A DNA stretch of 41,115 nt from JAYKJB01 sp035284745 [NCBI: Candidatus Sericytochromatia bacterium] (GTDB taxonomy: Bacteria > Cyanobacteriota > Sericytochromatia > S15B-MN24): contig JAYKIL010000022.1 in the NCBI GenBank assembly GCA_035284745.1, forward strand, positions 1-41,115, given 5' to 3'. Every line of letters begins with the position of its first letter. Within the stretch, counting starts at the first letter, position 1. Below, piece after piece: positions 14,211 through 22,008 of the stretch. Below the pieces are notes generated by a model, which saw only the letters and a list, made by a program, of their open reading frames with translations, had not been told where the DNA came from and made no database searches. The position numbers and the translations under genes are program-made.

Positions 14211-15899
14211 ATGCGGGTTCGAATGAAAATCGGCCACAAACTCGGGGGCACTTTCGCGGCTTTGACGCTTGTCATTGTCGCGCTGGTGACTCTGGTCGTG
14301 TCTATTGTCGTTGCGAATAAGCTCAAGGCAGAGGCTTTCAAACGTCTAAATAACGACCTTGACGTGACATTGCATACCTTTGCTTATCTCTCCGATGATG
14401 CCCTCAAAACAGCGCGTATGCTGGCAGAAAATCCGACCCTCGCGGCCGATCTGTCCCTGCGCGATCCCCGCAAGGTTGCCTTGTTCTCACACCACCTCCA
14501 CGCCTTGTCTCAAGAATCGATTGTCTGCGTATACGATCGCGAAGGCCAAGTGCTCTACGATGGCGGGGACGTCGCAAGCTTGCACAACCCGCGCCGACAC
14601 CCGGCTGCCCTGGCGTTGGCCCTGGCAGGTGAGCCTTCCAAAGGCGTGACGGTTCTACCGACCGGCGCACTGGCCATCGAAGCAACCGTCCCGGTCGTCA
14701 GACGCGGCAAGATTGTCGGTGCCGTGCGGGTCGGAACTAAACTAGATGATAAATTTGTTGACCAACTCAAAGATATCACGGGCCTCGAAGTGGGCATTGT
14801 GGAAGGCGTCGAAGCCGGGATTACTGAGGAAAACTCAGTAAAAACGCGCTGGCTGACCCAAACTATCTACGCCTCCGGCAGAAGAATTACCGCGGGGGTT
14901 CCTTTGGACCTGGTTCGGGAGGCACGGCAGGCGGCTGAACCGGTCCGCCGAACGGTGAATATTGGAGAAGGGGTGTATCTGGCCGCGATGGCTCCGCTTT
15001 ATGGTCCGCTCGGCGACTTTGTGGGAACCTTGTTTGTTGGCGAATCCTCCTCGCCGCTGATGAAAGCGGTGACCGATACGATTGGAATGATTGTCGCCAC
15101 GGCGCTGAGTCTTGGCTTGCTCGGTGCGTTGGCGGTGAAGTCACTGGCGAAAGCCATCACTGAACCCATTCGTCAACTGGCGGTCCAAAGCCAAGCTATT
15201 TCGAAAGGCCAATTGGATCGGCGCGTTGAAATCCAGTCTGGCGATGAACTGGAGCAGCTCGCACACAGCTTTAACAAGATGTGTGATTCGCTCATTGAGA
15301 TGCAATTTCGGGATCAGAATGCCAATCCCCTCACCAAATTGCCGGGAAATTTGATGATTGAAGCGGAGATCAATCGGCGCCTGAATACAGGGGACGATGT
15401 GGGGGTTCTCTACCTTGACCTCGATCACTTTAAGGCATTTAACGACCGTTACGGTTTCGAGCAGGGTGATCGCGTTCTCACCCTCACCGCCGACATTCTG
15501 AAGAGCGTATGCGGGGAAAATGCGCCGCACAACCCATCATTTACAGGGCATATCGGGGGCGATGACTTCATCGTCGTCACGCGTGCCGATGCGGCCGAGG
15601 AGTTGTGCCAATTGGTGTGTTCTGAATTTGATCGGCGGGTGAGGGAGCTTTACCCGGCTGAAGATCGGGAACGTGGCTATATCCTGAGCGTAGACCGTCA
15701 AGGCAATCGGCAACAGTTTCCGTTGTGTTCGATCTCGATCGCGTTGGTTGATAATGAGAGCAGTCCTATTGCCGATTTTCTGGAACTTTCGAGCCGGGCC
15801 GCTGAGGTCAAGAAATATGCCAAGAGTCTGTCTGGAAGCTCTTATGCGCGGGATCGGCGGTCTGAACGGGACAAGTCGATTTATCTGAAAGATTGGTAA
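14211..15899 (+). CDS. Membrane Cache-HAMP-GGDEF protein
   Basis: 562-residue sensor. The frame extends upstream, but GGAGAGGG lies 5 bp before the ATG at 14211. Transmembrane segment 1 (about 15-36) and segment 2 (about 290-309) enclose a large extracytoplasmic region of double-Cache type. HAMP follows (about 309-362, with AKAITEPIRQLAVQSQAISK), then a GGDEF domain starting at NPLTKLPGN (372-380) with DLDHFKAFNDRYGF. The signature is GGDDF (449-453), not GG[DE]EF, in the context GHIGGDDFIVV, and no RxxD inhibitory site precedes it. Variants of this kind occur in GGDEF families whose activity is uncertain, so it may be a weak cyclase, a c-di-GMP or GTP sensor, or inactive. No cognate EAL or PilZ gene is in the window. 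Confidence 0.9.
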   Translation: MRVRMKIGHKLGGTFAALTLVIVALVTLVVSIVVANKLKAEAFKRLNNDLDVTLHTFAYLSDDALKTARMLAENPTLAADLSLRDPRKVALFSHHLHALSQESIVCVYDREGQVLYDGGDVASLHNPRRHPAALALALAGEPSKGVTVLPTGALAIEATVPVVRRGKIVGAVRVGTKLDDKFVDQLKDITGLEVGIVEGVEAGITEENSVKTRWLTQTIYASGRRITAGVPLDLVREARQAAEPVRRTVNIGEGVYLAAMAPLYGPLGDFVGTLFVGESSSPLMKAVTDTIGMIVATALSLGLLGALAVKSLAKAITEPIRQLAVQSQAISKGQLDRRVEIQSGDELEQLAHSFNKMCDSLIEMQFRDQNANPLTKLPGNLMIEAEINRRLNTGDDVGVLYLDLDHFKAFNDRYGFEQGDRVLTLTADILKSVCGENAPHNPSFTGHIGGDDFIVVTRADAAEELCQLVCSEFDRRVRELYPAEDRERGYILSVDRQGNRQQFPLCSISIALVDNESSPIADFLELSSRAAEVKKYAKSLSGSSYARDRRSERDKSIYLKDW

Positions 15900-15908
15900 A
15901 CACTTTCA

Positions 15909-16250
15909 TCAAGGTTCGTCCCGACTGTGTACTTGGGCCGGGGGATGCGTCGCCTCAACGGCGGTGAACGTCTCCAATATCCTGTATCGGTGAGACGCGC
16001 CGCGGGGAACCACCCACGAATCGCCCGGGTCAAGACGCAACAACTGCCCTTCAATTTCGAGTTCCGCACGCCCTGCGATGACGAAACCGGCTGTTTCATA
16101 ATCTCGCTGTGACAGCGGTTTTTCAAGGCCCGACGGCTCCTTTTCCCACAGTCGCATCGCCAGGGAAAGGCCTTGCGCAAGGTATTTTTGCCCGTGTTCT
16201 CCCCGGGGCGAGTATGATGAATTGACTTTGATCACCGATGTGTCTGTCAT
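15909..16250 (-). CDS. Small cupin-domain protein
   Basis: 113-residue single-domain cupin. AGGAGG lies 7 bp before the ATG. The two cupin motifs can be seen, though motif 1 is weak: a stretch around AGFVIAGRAELEIEGQLLRL, then motif 2 in PGDSWVVPRGASHRYRILE, where the Gly/Pro and His of a cupin are present. Early residues contain KPLSQRDYETAGFVI. Small cupins of this type bind metal or small ligands, often in redox, sugar or stress functions, but the substrate cannot be inferred. It is divergent from the di-haem cytochrome gene (79-bp gap) and convergent with the GGDEF gene (9 bp between stops). Confidence 0.8.
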   Translation of the reverse strand: MTDTSVIKVNSSYSPRGEHGQKYLAQGLSLAMRLWEKEPSGLEKPLSQRDYETAGFVIAGRAELEIEGQLLRLDPGDSWVVPRGASHRYRILETFTAVEATHPPAQVHSRDEP

Positions 16251-16329
16251 GGCAAGCCCTCCTGAACTCTATCTTGCGTTTCTCAGCGGGTACAGACAAC
16301 AACGAGGCAACGTTTGTGAGCGGCACGGT

Positions 16330-17487
16330 ATGTTAACGCGTCTGATGAGCCAAGCGATCTCCTTGGTCGCTCTCTTGTCTGTTGGTTTGGTCGGCTGTGC
16401 GAAAGGGGAAGACAAGCCGCCGCCGGCCTATGCCAAGGACTGGGGTGGACCGCTGCCTGGTCTCAGTCCTTCTCAGTTGGCGCAATTTAAACGCGGCCGG
16501 GCGACCTTCGCGCGTCTTTTCACACCTCAGACAGGTCTTGGCCCGCTGTTCAATGATAATTCGTGCCGTGCTTGCCACCATCACGGAGCCTCCGGGGGGC
16601 ATTCGGAGCGAGTATCGTTGCTCTTTGGCGCGATGTATAAAGGCGGCCCCAGTTTGCTGGAGCAGTTCGGAGGGCCGATGCTTCAAGAACGCTCGGTGAG
16701 TGGTCATCCGTTTGAACAGGTGCCGCGTGAAGCGACCTCCCTGAGTCAACGCATGTCCCCCGCAGTATGGGGGCTGGGCTTGGTCGAGGCCATTCCCGCC
16801 AGCGAGATTCTGGGACAAATGGCCCCGAACGAGTTACGGCGAACGCTCGGTATTCGGGGCATTGCGAATTGGGAGCAGGGCCAAATCGGTCGTTTTGGGA
16901 TGAAATCGCAAAAGGCGACCATGCAGACGATGACCTCCCAAGCGTTTAGCTGGCAGATGGGTATTGCCACGCCTCGGCAATTGGAGGAACCCAGGCCCAA
17001 CCTGCTCCCCGCCCGTTTGAGCGCCGGGGAGATATCCCAGGCGGCGGTGGATGATGTCGTGACCTATCAACGTTTGCTTGGCGCTCCCCCAAGGGGTTCC
17101 GTCGATATGGACGTGCGTTCTGGGCAGCGGATTTTTTCGAAGGTGGGCTGTATACAATGCCATTCTTCGGCACTGCAAACCGGCCCCAATGAATTTGGCG
17201 TTCCCGTTGGCCTCACGGTGCCCGCCTACTCTGACTTTTTACTTCACGTGATGGATGAAAGTTTGGCAGATCACATGGTCCAGGGCGCGGCAACCGGCCA
17301 AATGTGGCGGACAGCGCCGCTTTGGGGTTTGCGCTTGCGGAAACGTTATCTTCATGATGGGCGCGCAACAACACTTCGAGATGCCATACAGTTGCACGGC
17401 GGCGAAGCCACAGCGGTGGTGCGTGCGTTCCAGTCCCTGAGTTCGGCCGAGAAATCGTCGATCGAACGCTTTTTAAACTCCCTGTAA
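16330..17487 (+). CDS. Di-haem cytochrome c lipoprotein (DUF1111 / di-haem oxidoreductase-like)
   Basis: 385-residue lipoprotein. The ATG at 16330 starts a signal sequence with lipobox LVGC; the open frame upstream has no signal or ribosome site. Two CxxCH haem sites are present: CRACHH in NDNSCRACHHHGASGGH and CIQCH in KVGCIQCHSSAL. The layout matches the DUF1111 thiol-oxidoreductase-like family: GLGPLFNDNSC..., MSPAVWGLGLVEAIP, then TAPLWGLRLRKRYLHDGRA and DAIQLHGGEA near the end. Such proteins carry electrons in the periplasm and are related to cytochrome c peroxidase (MauG-like) folds; the partner is unknown. It is a single gene whose 3' end overlaps cutA tail-to-tail by 15 bp. Confidence 0.9.
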   Translation: MLTRLMSQAISLVALLSVGLVGCAKGEDKPPPAYAKDWGGPLPGLSPSQLAQFKRGRATFARLFTPQTGLGPLFNDNSCRACHHHGASGGHSERVSLLFGAMYKGGPSLLEQFGGPMLQERSVSGHPFEQVPREATSLSQRMSPAVWGLGLVEAIPASEILGQMAPNELRRTLGIRGIANWEQGQIGRFGMKSQKATMQTMTSQAFSWQMGIATPRQLEEPRPNLLPARLSAGEISQAAVDDVVTYQRLLGAPPRGSVDMDVRSGQRIFSKVGCIQCHSSALQTGPNEFGVPVGLTVPAYSDFLLHVMDESLADHMVQGAATGQMWRTAPLWGLRLRKRYLHDGRATTLRDAIQLHGGEATAVVRAFQSLSSAEKSSIERFLNSL

Positions 17488-17787
17488 CGTCTCGCTTCGA
17501 ACCCAGTTCTCGTATGCCGAATTGATCAGCGAAGGTTCAATCACCAGTAGCTCAGGCAACTCATAGGGGTGCTCTGTCTGCAGGCAGTGCAAAAGCGCAT
17601 CGACACTTTCAGCGGACGTTTTAAAGATCAACAGACATTCTTGCTCGGTGGTCAGTTCGTTGTTCCACCAATAGGTGCTTTTGACACCCGGGATACAGTT
17701 ACAGCAGGCTGCCAAGCGACGGGTGAGCACGCTGCTTATGAGTTCATCAACCGCTTCTTGAGCACACGTTGTCAGCAACAATTTCAC
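17473..17787 (-). CDS. cutA: CutA1 divalent-ion tolerance protein
   Basis: 104-residue trimeric cytosolic protein. The start is GTG at 17787, with AGGTG 8 bp upstream. Family signatures are present: LAACCNCIPGVKSTYWWNNE, then CLLIFKTSAESVDAL, TEHPYELPELLVIE and the terminal YENWVRSET. CutA is linked to copper and divalent-metal tolerance in some bacteria, but its molecular role is not settled. It lies 21 bp downstream of the response-regulator gene and is probably the last gene of the nnr-to-cutA run. Confidence 0.95.
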   Translation of the reverse strand: MKLLLTTCAQEAVDELISSVLTRRLAACCNCIPGVKSTYWWNNELTTEQECLLIFKTSAESVDALLHCLQTEHPYELPELLVIEPSLINSAYENWVRSETLQGV

Positions 17788-17808
17788 TGAAACGTCACCT
17801 TCTCGAAA

Positions 17809-18561
17809 TTATTTACTGGCACCATCGGCCGCAGCAGAGGGGGTGCCCCCCAAGGTTGAGCCTGCCACTCCGTAATTCTGAAAGACGTATCCCGTGCCGC
17901 GCGCGGTCAAGATCAGTTCGGGTGCCGACGGATCATCTTCTAATTTGCTGCGCAGGCGGCTGATGTGAACGTCTACAACCCGCGTGTCGCTGTATTGGCT
18001 GAGGCGGTAACCCCACACCTGATGCAAAATTTCACTTCGCGAGTAAGCACGGCCAGGGTTTGTAGCGAGCAACTCCAACAGATTAAACTCCATCTCTGTC
18101 AGTTTCACGCGTTCGTTGTTCTTCAACACTTGCCGTTTTCCCGTATCGATGACGAGACGCTCCACTTGGATAATTGTCTGCTTGGCCTGGTCGGTCTGTG
18201 TTCTGCGCAAGACGGCTTTGATTCGCGCCTCGAGTTCGCGCGGGCTGAACGGTTTTACCACGTAGTCGTCAGCACCTAATTCCAAGGCTGCAATGCGATC
18301 GGTGATATCACCTTTGGCCGTCAGCATGATGATCGGTGTCGTCATGTTTTTCCGCAACTCGCGACACACTTCAAAGCCGTCCATTTTGGGCATCATGACA
18401 TCCAGAACGATCAGGCTCGGATTATGTGTGGCCGCCTGCTCAAGGGCCTCTACGCCATCTGAGGCGGTCATCACCTCATAACCCGCGAGTTTCAAGCGAG
18501 TTTCTACTATTTGGCGAATGCTCGCTTCATCGTCGATGACGAGAATTTTTTGTCTGTCCAT
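17809..18561 (-). CDS. rpaB: OmpR/PhoB-family response regulator, RpaB (Ycf27)-like
   Basis: 250-residue two-component regulator. The ATG at 18561 has AGAGG 6 bp upstream; the longer frame adds a non-family extension. The receiver domain has ILVIDDE, the phospho-acceptor Asp in LIVLDVMMPKMDGFEVC, Thr in MLTAKGD and Lys in DYVVKPFSPRELEARI. The winged-helix effector has LTEMEFNLLELL, SRSEILHQVWGY and RVVDVHISRLRSKLEDDPS then LILTARGTGYVFQ. This C-terminal wording is very close to cyanobacterial and plastid RpaB/Ycf27, which controls high-light genes together with the kinase NblS. No histidine kinase is in the window and no photosynthesis genes are seen. The orthology call rests on remembered family sequence. 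Confidence 0.88.
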   Translation of the reverse strand: MDRQKILVIDDEASIRQIVETRLKLAGYEVMTASDGVEALEQAATHNPSLIVLDVMMPKMDGFEVCRELRKNMTTPIIMLTAKGDITDRIAALELGADDYVVKPFSPRELEARIKAVLRRTQTDQAKQTIIQVERLVIDTGKRQVLKNNERVKLTEMEFNLLELLATNPGRAYSRSEILHQVWGYRLSQYSDTRVVDVHISRLRSKLEDDPSAPELILTARGTGYVFQNYGVAGSTLGGTPSAAADGASK

Positions 18562-18580
18562 CTTAAACCTCTGAAGTCCG

Positions 18581-19150
18581 CTAGAAACCCGCCTCAAGAC
18601 CAATTTCAGGGCCACTAAAGCGGAACGCGGAGCCTTCCCAGCCACGCCAGCGCAGCGAGACTGCTGTCAACGGAATTAAGCTTATCTTGGCACCCAAGGA
18701 GTAGGGAAGCACCAAACTTCCATTGATCCACGCAGCCCCTGCTTGTGCCTCGAAAGCGAACGGCATCAAAATTGGAGCGAAACGGCCTGAGAGGCCCGCG
18801 AAAGGGCCCAACGCGGTTGCGCCCGTATCACCCAAGCCCGCGATTCCGATCATCGGCGCCACGGCGATCATCGGGGCGAGACTCATATTACGCCGCGCAG
18901 CCAGCGAGAACCAGTGTTGTGGCGTAGCCGTCAGCCGACGCCAAAAGTGCCCCGTAGCGCCCCATCCCAGCACGTCGACCGAACCCCACGCCGACGCCGC
19001 CAGAGATGGGCCTTCAGGCAGGACTTGCAGGCCGGCACCGGCCTTCACCGAGGGAAGCAACGCACTGGCCGGCGACGCATTGAATGTGGCACCGGCGCTA
19101 ACCGCCGTAAGACAGAGAAGGGTCTTTAACAGGGGGCGCGAGTAAATCAC
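18581..19150 (-). CDS. Exported beta-barrel-like envelope protein
   Basis: 189-residue protein. The start is GTG at 19150 with AAAGGAG 7 bp upstream. A signal peptide is evident (LLKTLLCLTAVSAGATFNAS then PASA). The mature part alternates hydrophobic and small residues in short stretches (SLAASAWGSVDVLGWGATG, RWRGWEGSAFRFSG) and ends in Phe after GLEAGF, which suits a small outer-membrane beta barrel. The family is not recognised. Its first 53 bp overlap the end of the upstream lipoprotein gene in another frame, and the response-regulator gene begins 19 bp after its stop, so these genes are probably translationally linked. Confidence 0.7.
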   Translation of the reverse strand: MIYSRPLLKTLLCLTAVSAGATFNASPASALLPSVKAGAGLQVLPEGPSLAASAWGSVDVLGWGATGHFWRRLTATPQHWFSLAARRNMSLAPMIAVAPMIGIAGLGDTGATALGPFAGLSGRFAPILMPFAFEAQAGAAWINGSLVLPYSLGAKISLIPLTAVSLRWRGWEGSAFRFSGPEIGLEAGF

Positions 19151-19682
19151 GGCTGAACTCCTTTGCTGCTAATGCGGTGGCGTGGCGAAACTCATTGTTA
19201 CGATCGGGGGGCAGGAACACGCTGGATTGAGACCTGCCCGACACGGTGCGGGACCATATTATGGACCCTCGATCCGTCTCCAGCAAGCGGGCAGCCACGA
19301 CAATTTCCGCAACACGGGTATTTTCGTCCCAGGAATAAAGCATGACACGGCCCGTCACCAAGGCCTGAGATTGCTGCAAACGACCGATTCTACGGGTTTG
19401 GCCGATGTCTAGAAAACCAATCTCCGGCGGGCGCGTGTTGATGGGGCGTACCCGTTTGGGCCAGGTTTCATAGGCCAGGGTATCGGCAAACAGGGAGGCG
19501 GTCTCTTTCCCCACTCCCTGATAGGTGGCATCTTCAAAAGTGACCACACCGAGCGTATTGACGTGCCACCATGCCAGGCGAGTGTTTGACGGGCTTCCAG
19601 GGACGAATGTCCGCACACTCCAGCAGCCTGCAAGGAATTGCGTCAGCGCCAACACAGCAAATAGTGGGAAAAAGGCTTTCAC
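19098..19682 (-). CDS. CsgG/LpoB-like envelope lipoprotein
   Basis: 194-residue lipoprotein. The start is GTG at 19682, which shares the bases GTGA with the TGA of the upstream permease. The short signal ends LTQFLAGC, a clear lipobox. The mature domain (about 55-160) has the order seen in CsgG-N/LpoB/GNA1162-like folds: LGVVTFEDATYQG, LFADTLAYETWP, an ALVTGRVMLY strand and VVAARLLETDRGSIIW. Those families act in curli export, penicillin-binding-protein activation or surface assembly; here the function is unknown. The tail overlaps the next gene by 53 bp. Coupling with a LolC/E-like permease and a barrel-like protein suggests an envelope transport or assembly unit. Confidence 0.72.
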   Translation of the reverse strand: MKAFFPLFAVLALTQFLAGCWSVRTFVPGSPSNTRLAWWHVNTLGVVTFEDATYQGVGKETASLFADTLAYETWPKRVRPINTRPPEIGFLDIGQTRRIGRLQQSQALVTGRVMLYSWDENTRVAEIVVAARLLETDRGSIIWSRTVSGRSQSSVFLPPDRNNEFRHATALAAKEFSRDLLAPPVKDPSLSYGG

Positions 19683-20848
19683 GTCCGGCGGATAATGGCA
19701 ATGGGGTCCAGTTTCATGGCCCGCCACGCGGGCAAAAGACTCGCCACTGGGCTGAGAACCAGGGTCACGACTGCCACCAATAGGAAGTCGCGCGCTTGCA
19801 TATCGACGGGCAGGTGCGACAGAAAATAAACCTCGCCCGCCAAGCGGATGGGGAACAGCGCCAACACGGTGGACAACAATACCCCCCCGCAGGAACCCGT
19901 CACCACCCCCGTGAGTGCAATGAATGAACCTTGAAGCACGAAAATGCGCCCCGTATCAGCGGCGCTGACCCCCAACGCCCTGAGCAAACTGATTTCTCGG
20001 TTTTTTTCTATCACCCACATGGCCATGGTGCTTGCAATTCCCATCAGGGCCACCAGTACGATGAACATCACGACAATAAAAATCACCAGGCGTTCAAGAA
20101 ACATGGCCTGCAGCAACGAACGATTCTGATCTGCCCACGAGCGCGTCCCCAGCATATGGTTGTGGCCAATCTCCCGCGCCAAGGTTTGCGCTTGAAAAAC
20201 GTCTTTCACCGTGACCCCGAGTCCGGAGACAGCGTCGCGAAGATTGAAGGCCTTTTGTGCGAAGGCCAGGTCTACAAAAGCGATATGGGCATCGAATTCG
20301 TACAAGCCCGATTCAAAAAGGCCTGTGACCTTCACAGGATGGCGCTGTCCCGTCCCCGTGATCAATGAAACAGAATCACCGAGCGAGACTGCTAATTTTC
20401 GAGCCACTTCGATGCCCAGAACGACGCCTTCGTCCATCGCATACGGGTCAAGGCGACCCGCCACCAGATACCTGCGCCAGGATGATTGATGTTTTTCTTG
20501 TTCTGGATCGATACCGCGAACCAGCACGCCGATAGTTTGGCGGCCATCTGGCGTGAGCAATCCTTGGCCCTGGATATAAGGAGTGACTGCTTGAACTTGC
20601 GGGTGTTTGGCAAGCTTCGAAGCGAGCGCCCCGTAGTCTTTCAGCTTTCCCGTGAGAGGCTCATACACCGAAATATGAGGCGAGGTTCCCAACAGGCGAC
20701 TGACCAAGTCTTTTTCAAATCCATTGGTCAGCGAAAGGGCTGTGGTGAGAATGGTCACCCCCAAACCTACTGAGCAAACCAGCAACAGAGACTGCCAGGG
20801 GCGGGCCCGCAGTTGGCTCAGGGCTAAGAACACAAGGACGCGCATCAT
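19679..20848 (-). CDS. ABC transporter permease, LolC/LolE-MacB (FtsX) family
   Basis: About 389 residues. The layout is transmembrane segment 1 (about 20-40), a large extracytoplasmic domain, then three transmembrane segments near the C-terminus, as in LolC/E and MacB/FtsX permeases. Supporting segments are LVCSVGLGVTILTTALSLTN, GVLVRGIDPEQE, GEVVL-type GVVLGIEVARKL, then NREISLLRALGVSA and the ending SLLPAWRAMKLDPIAII. LolCDE releases lipoproteins from the inner membrane for transport to the outer membrane. No ATP-binding subunit (LolD) is in the window. The start is unsure: ATGs at 20848 and 20845, or a TTG at 20869; GGAG is about 15 bp before the first ATG. The stop is coupled to the lipoprotein gene by a GTGA overlap. 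Confidence 0.87.
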   Translation of the reverse strand: MMRVLVFLALSQLRARPWQSLLLVCSVGLGVTILTTALSLTNGFEKDLVSRLLGTSPHISVYEPLTGKLKDYGALASKLAKHPQVQAVTPYIQGQGLLTPDGRQTIGVLVRGIDPEQEKHQSSWRRYLVAGRLDPYAMDEGVVLGIEVARKLAVSLGDSVSLITGTGQRHPVKVTGLFESGLYEFDAHIAFVDLAFAQKAFNLRDAVSGLGVTVKDVFQAQTLAREIGHNHMLGTRSWADQNRSLLQAMFLERLVIFIVVMFIVLVALMGIASTMAMWVIEKNREISLLRALGVSAADTGRIFVLQGSFIALTGVVTGSCGGVLLSTVLALFPIRLAGEVYFLSHLPVDMQARDFLLVAVVTLVLSPVASLLPAWRAMKLDPIAIIRRT

Positions 20849-20892
20849 TTGTAGAACTGTATGCTCCAAAATAGGCGCACGGGTCCCCCTGT

Positions 20893-21924
20893 CTAGTAGC
20901 GTTCGAGTCGAATCGGGGTTGTTCTTGGGGTATCCGCCATATGCACCGTATCAATAAACCTGACAAAGCGGGTGGAGGCTCCCATCACGATCGAGTAGGT
21001 CCGCGCACCGGCCCCAAAGAAACGAACGCCTTTGAGAATCTCGCCGTCGGTAATGCCTGTGGCGGCGAACAGTATTTCTTTTCCCGGTGCCAAATCCACG
21101 GTGCTGTAGACCTTATCCAGGTCAATTCCCATCGCCCGCGCGCGATCCGCTTCTATCTCGTTGCGCGGGCGAATGATGGCCTGAATTTCACCACCGAGGC
21201 AGCGCATGGCGGCGGCTGTGAGAACCCCTTCTGGCGCCCCTCCAATTCCCATCACAGCGTGCACGCCCGAACCCGCGATGGCCGCCGCAAGTCCCCCCGT
21301 GACGTCGCCATCCCCAATCAGGCGGATACGGGCTCCGGCTTCTCGCACCTGCGCCATCAGTTCTTCGTGGCGCGGACGATCAAGAATAACGACGGTTAAA
21401 TCCGAAATTTCGCGATTCAACGACATCGCAATGATGGCTAGATTCGAGCGCACGGGGGCTTTGATGTCGACCTTTCCAGCCGCTGACGGCCCCACAATCA
21501 GTTTTTCCATATAGGTGTCGGGGGCGTGTAAAAGCCCCCCTGCTTCGGCCATGGCCATGACGGCAATCGAGTTGTTGGCGCCCGTCGCGACCAGATTGGT
21601 TCCTTCTAAAGGGTCGACGGCGATGTCTACGTGGAAGGCGCCGGGGCCGCCTCGGCCCACTTTTTCACCGATATAGAGCATTGGAGCCTCATCACGTTCT
21701 CCCTCGCCAATCACGATGGTGCCATCGATATCGAGATTATTGAACGCCAGTCTCATGGCCTCGACGGCCTCGTGGTCGGCGCCGTCACGATCGCCCCGCC
21801 CCATTAAACGGCTGGCGCCCAGGGCCGCTGATTCGACCACTTGGACGACGTCGAGGGCCAACGCGCGTTCCATGCCAACGTTGACCAGACTTTGCTTTTC
21901 TCCAGACGCTTGCGGGTTGAACAT
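20893..21924 (-). CDS. glpX: Class II fructose-1,6-bisphosphatase (F/SBPase type)
   Basis: 343-residue enzyme of the lithium-sensitive phosphatase superfamily that removes the C1 phosphate of fructose-1,6-bisphosphate. AAAGGAG lies upstream of the ATG with 10-bp spacing. Metal-site motifs are present: [20 protein letters not shown] and [14 protein letters not shown]. Other blocks typical of GlpX are [29 protein letters not shown] and [15 protein letters not shown]. The sequence looks closest to the cyanobacterial bifunctional fructose/sedoheptulose bisphosphatase. Without a Calvin cycle in view, a gluconeogenic role is the conservative assignment; it fits with eno and pyk nearby. It sits 45 bp upstream of the permease gene. 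Confidence 0.95.
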   Translation of the reverse strand: MFNPQASGEKQSLVNVGMERALALDVVQVVESAALGASRLMGRGDRDGADHEAVEAMRLAFNNLDIDGTIVIGEGERDEAPMLYIGEKVGRGGPGAFHVDIAVDPLEGTNLVATGANNSIAVMAMAEAGGLLHAPDTYMEKLIVGPSAAGKVDIKAPVRSNLAIIAMSLNREISDLTVVILDRPRHEELMAQVREAGARIRLIGDGDVTGGLAAAIAGSGVHAVMGIGGAPEGVLTAAAMRCLGGEIQAIIRPRNEIEADRARAMGIDLDKVYSTVDLAPGKEILFAATGITDGEILKGVRFFGAGARTYSIVMGASTRFVRFIDTVHMADTPRTTPIRLERY

Positions 21925-22008
21925 CGCGTTTTGGCTCCTTTACGGACAGGGACGTGGCTTGAGAGGCGCGCGATTCCGATCGCGAGGCCACCATTGCCTC
22001 ACGCCATA

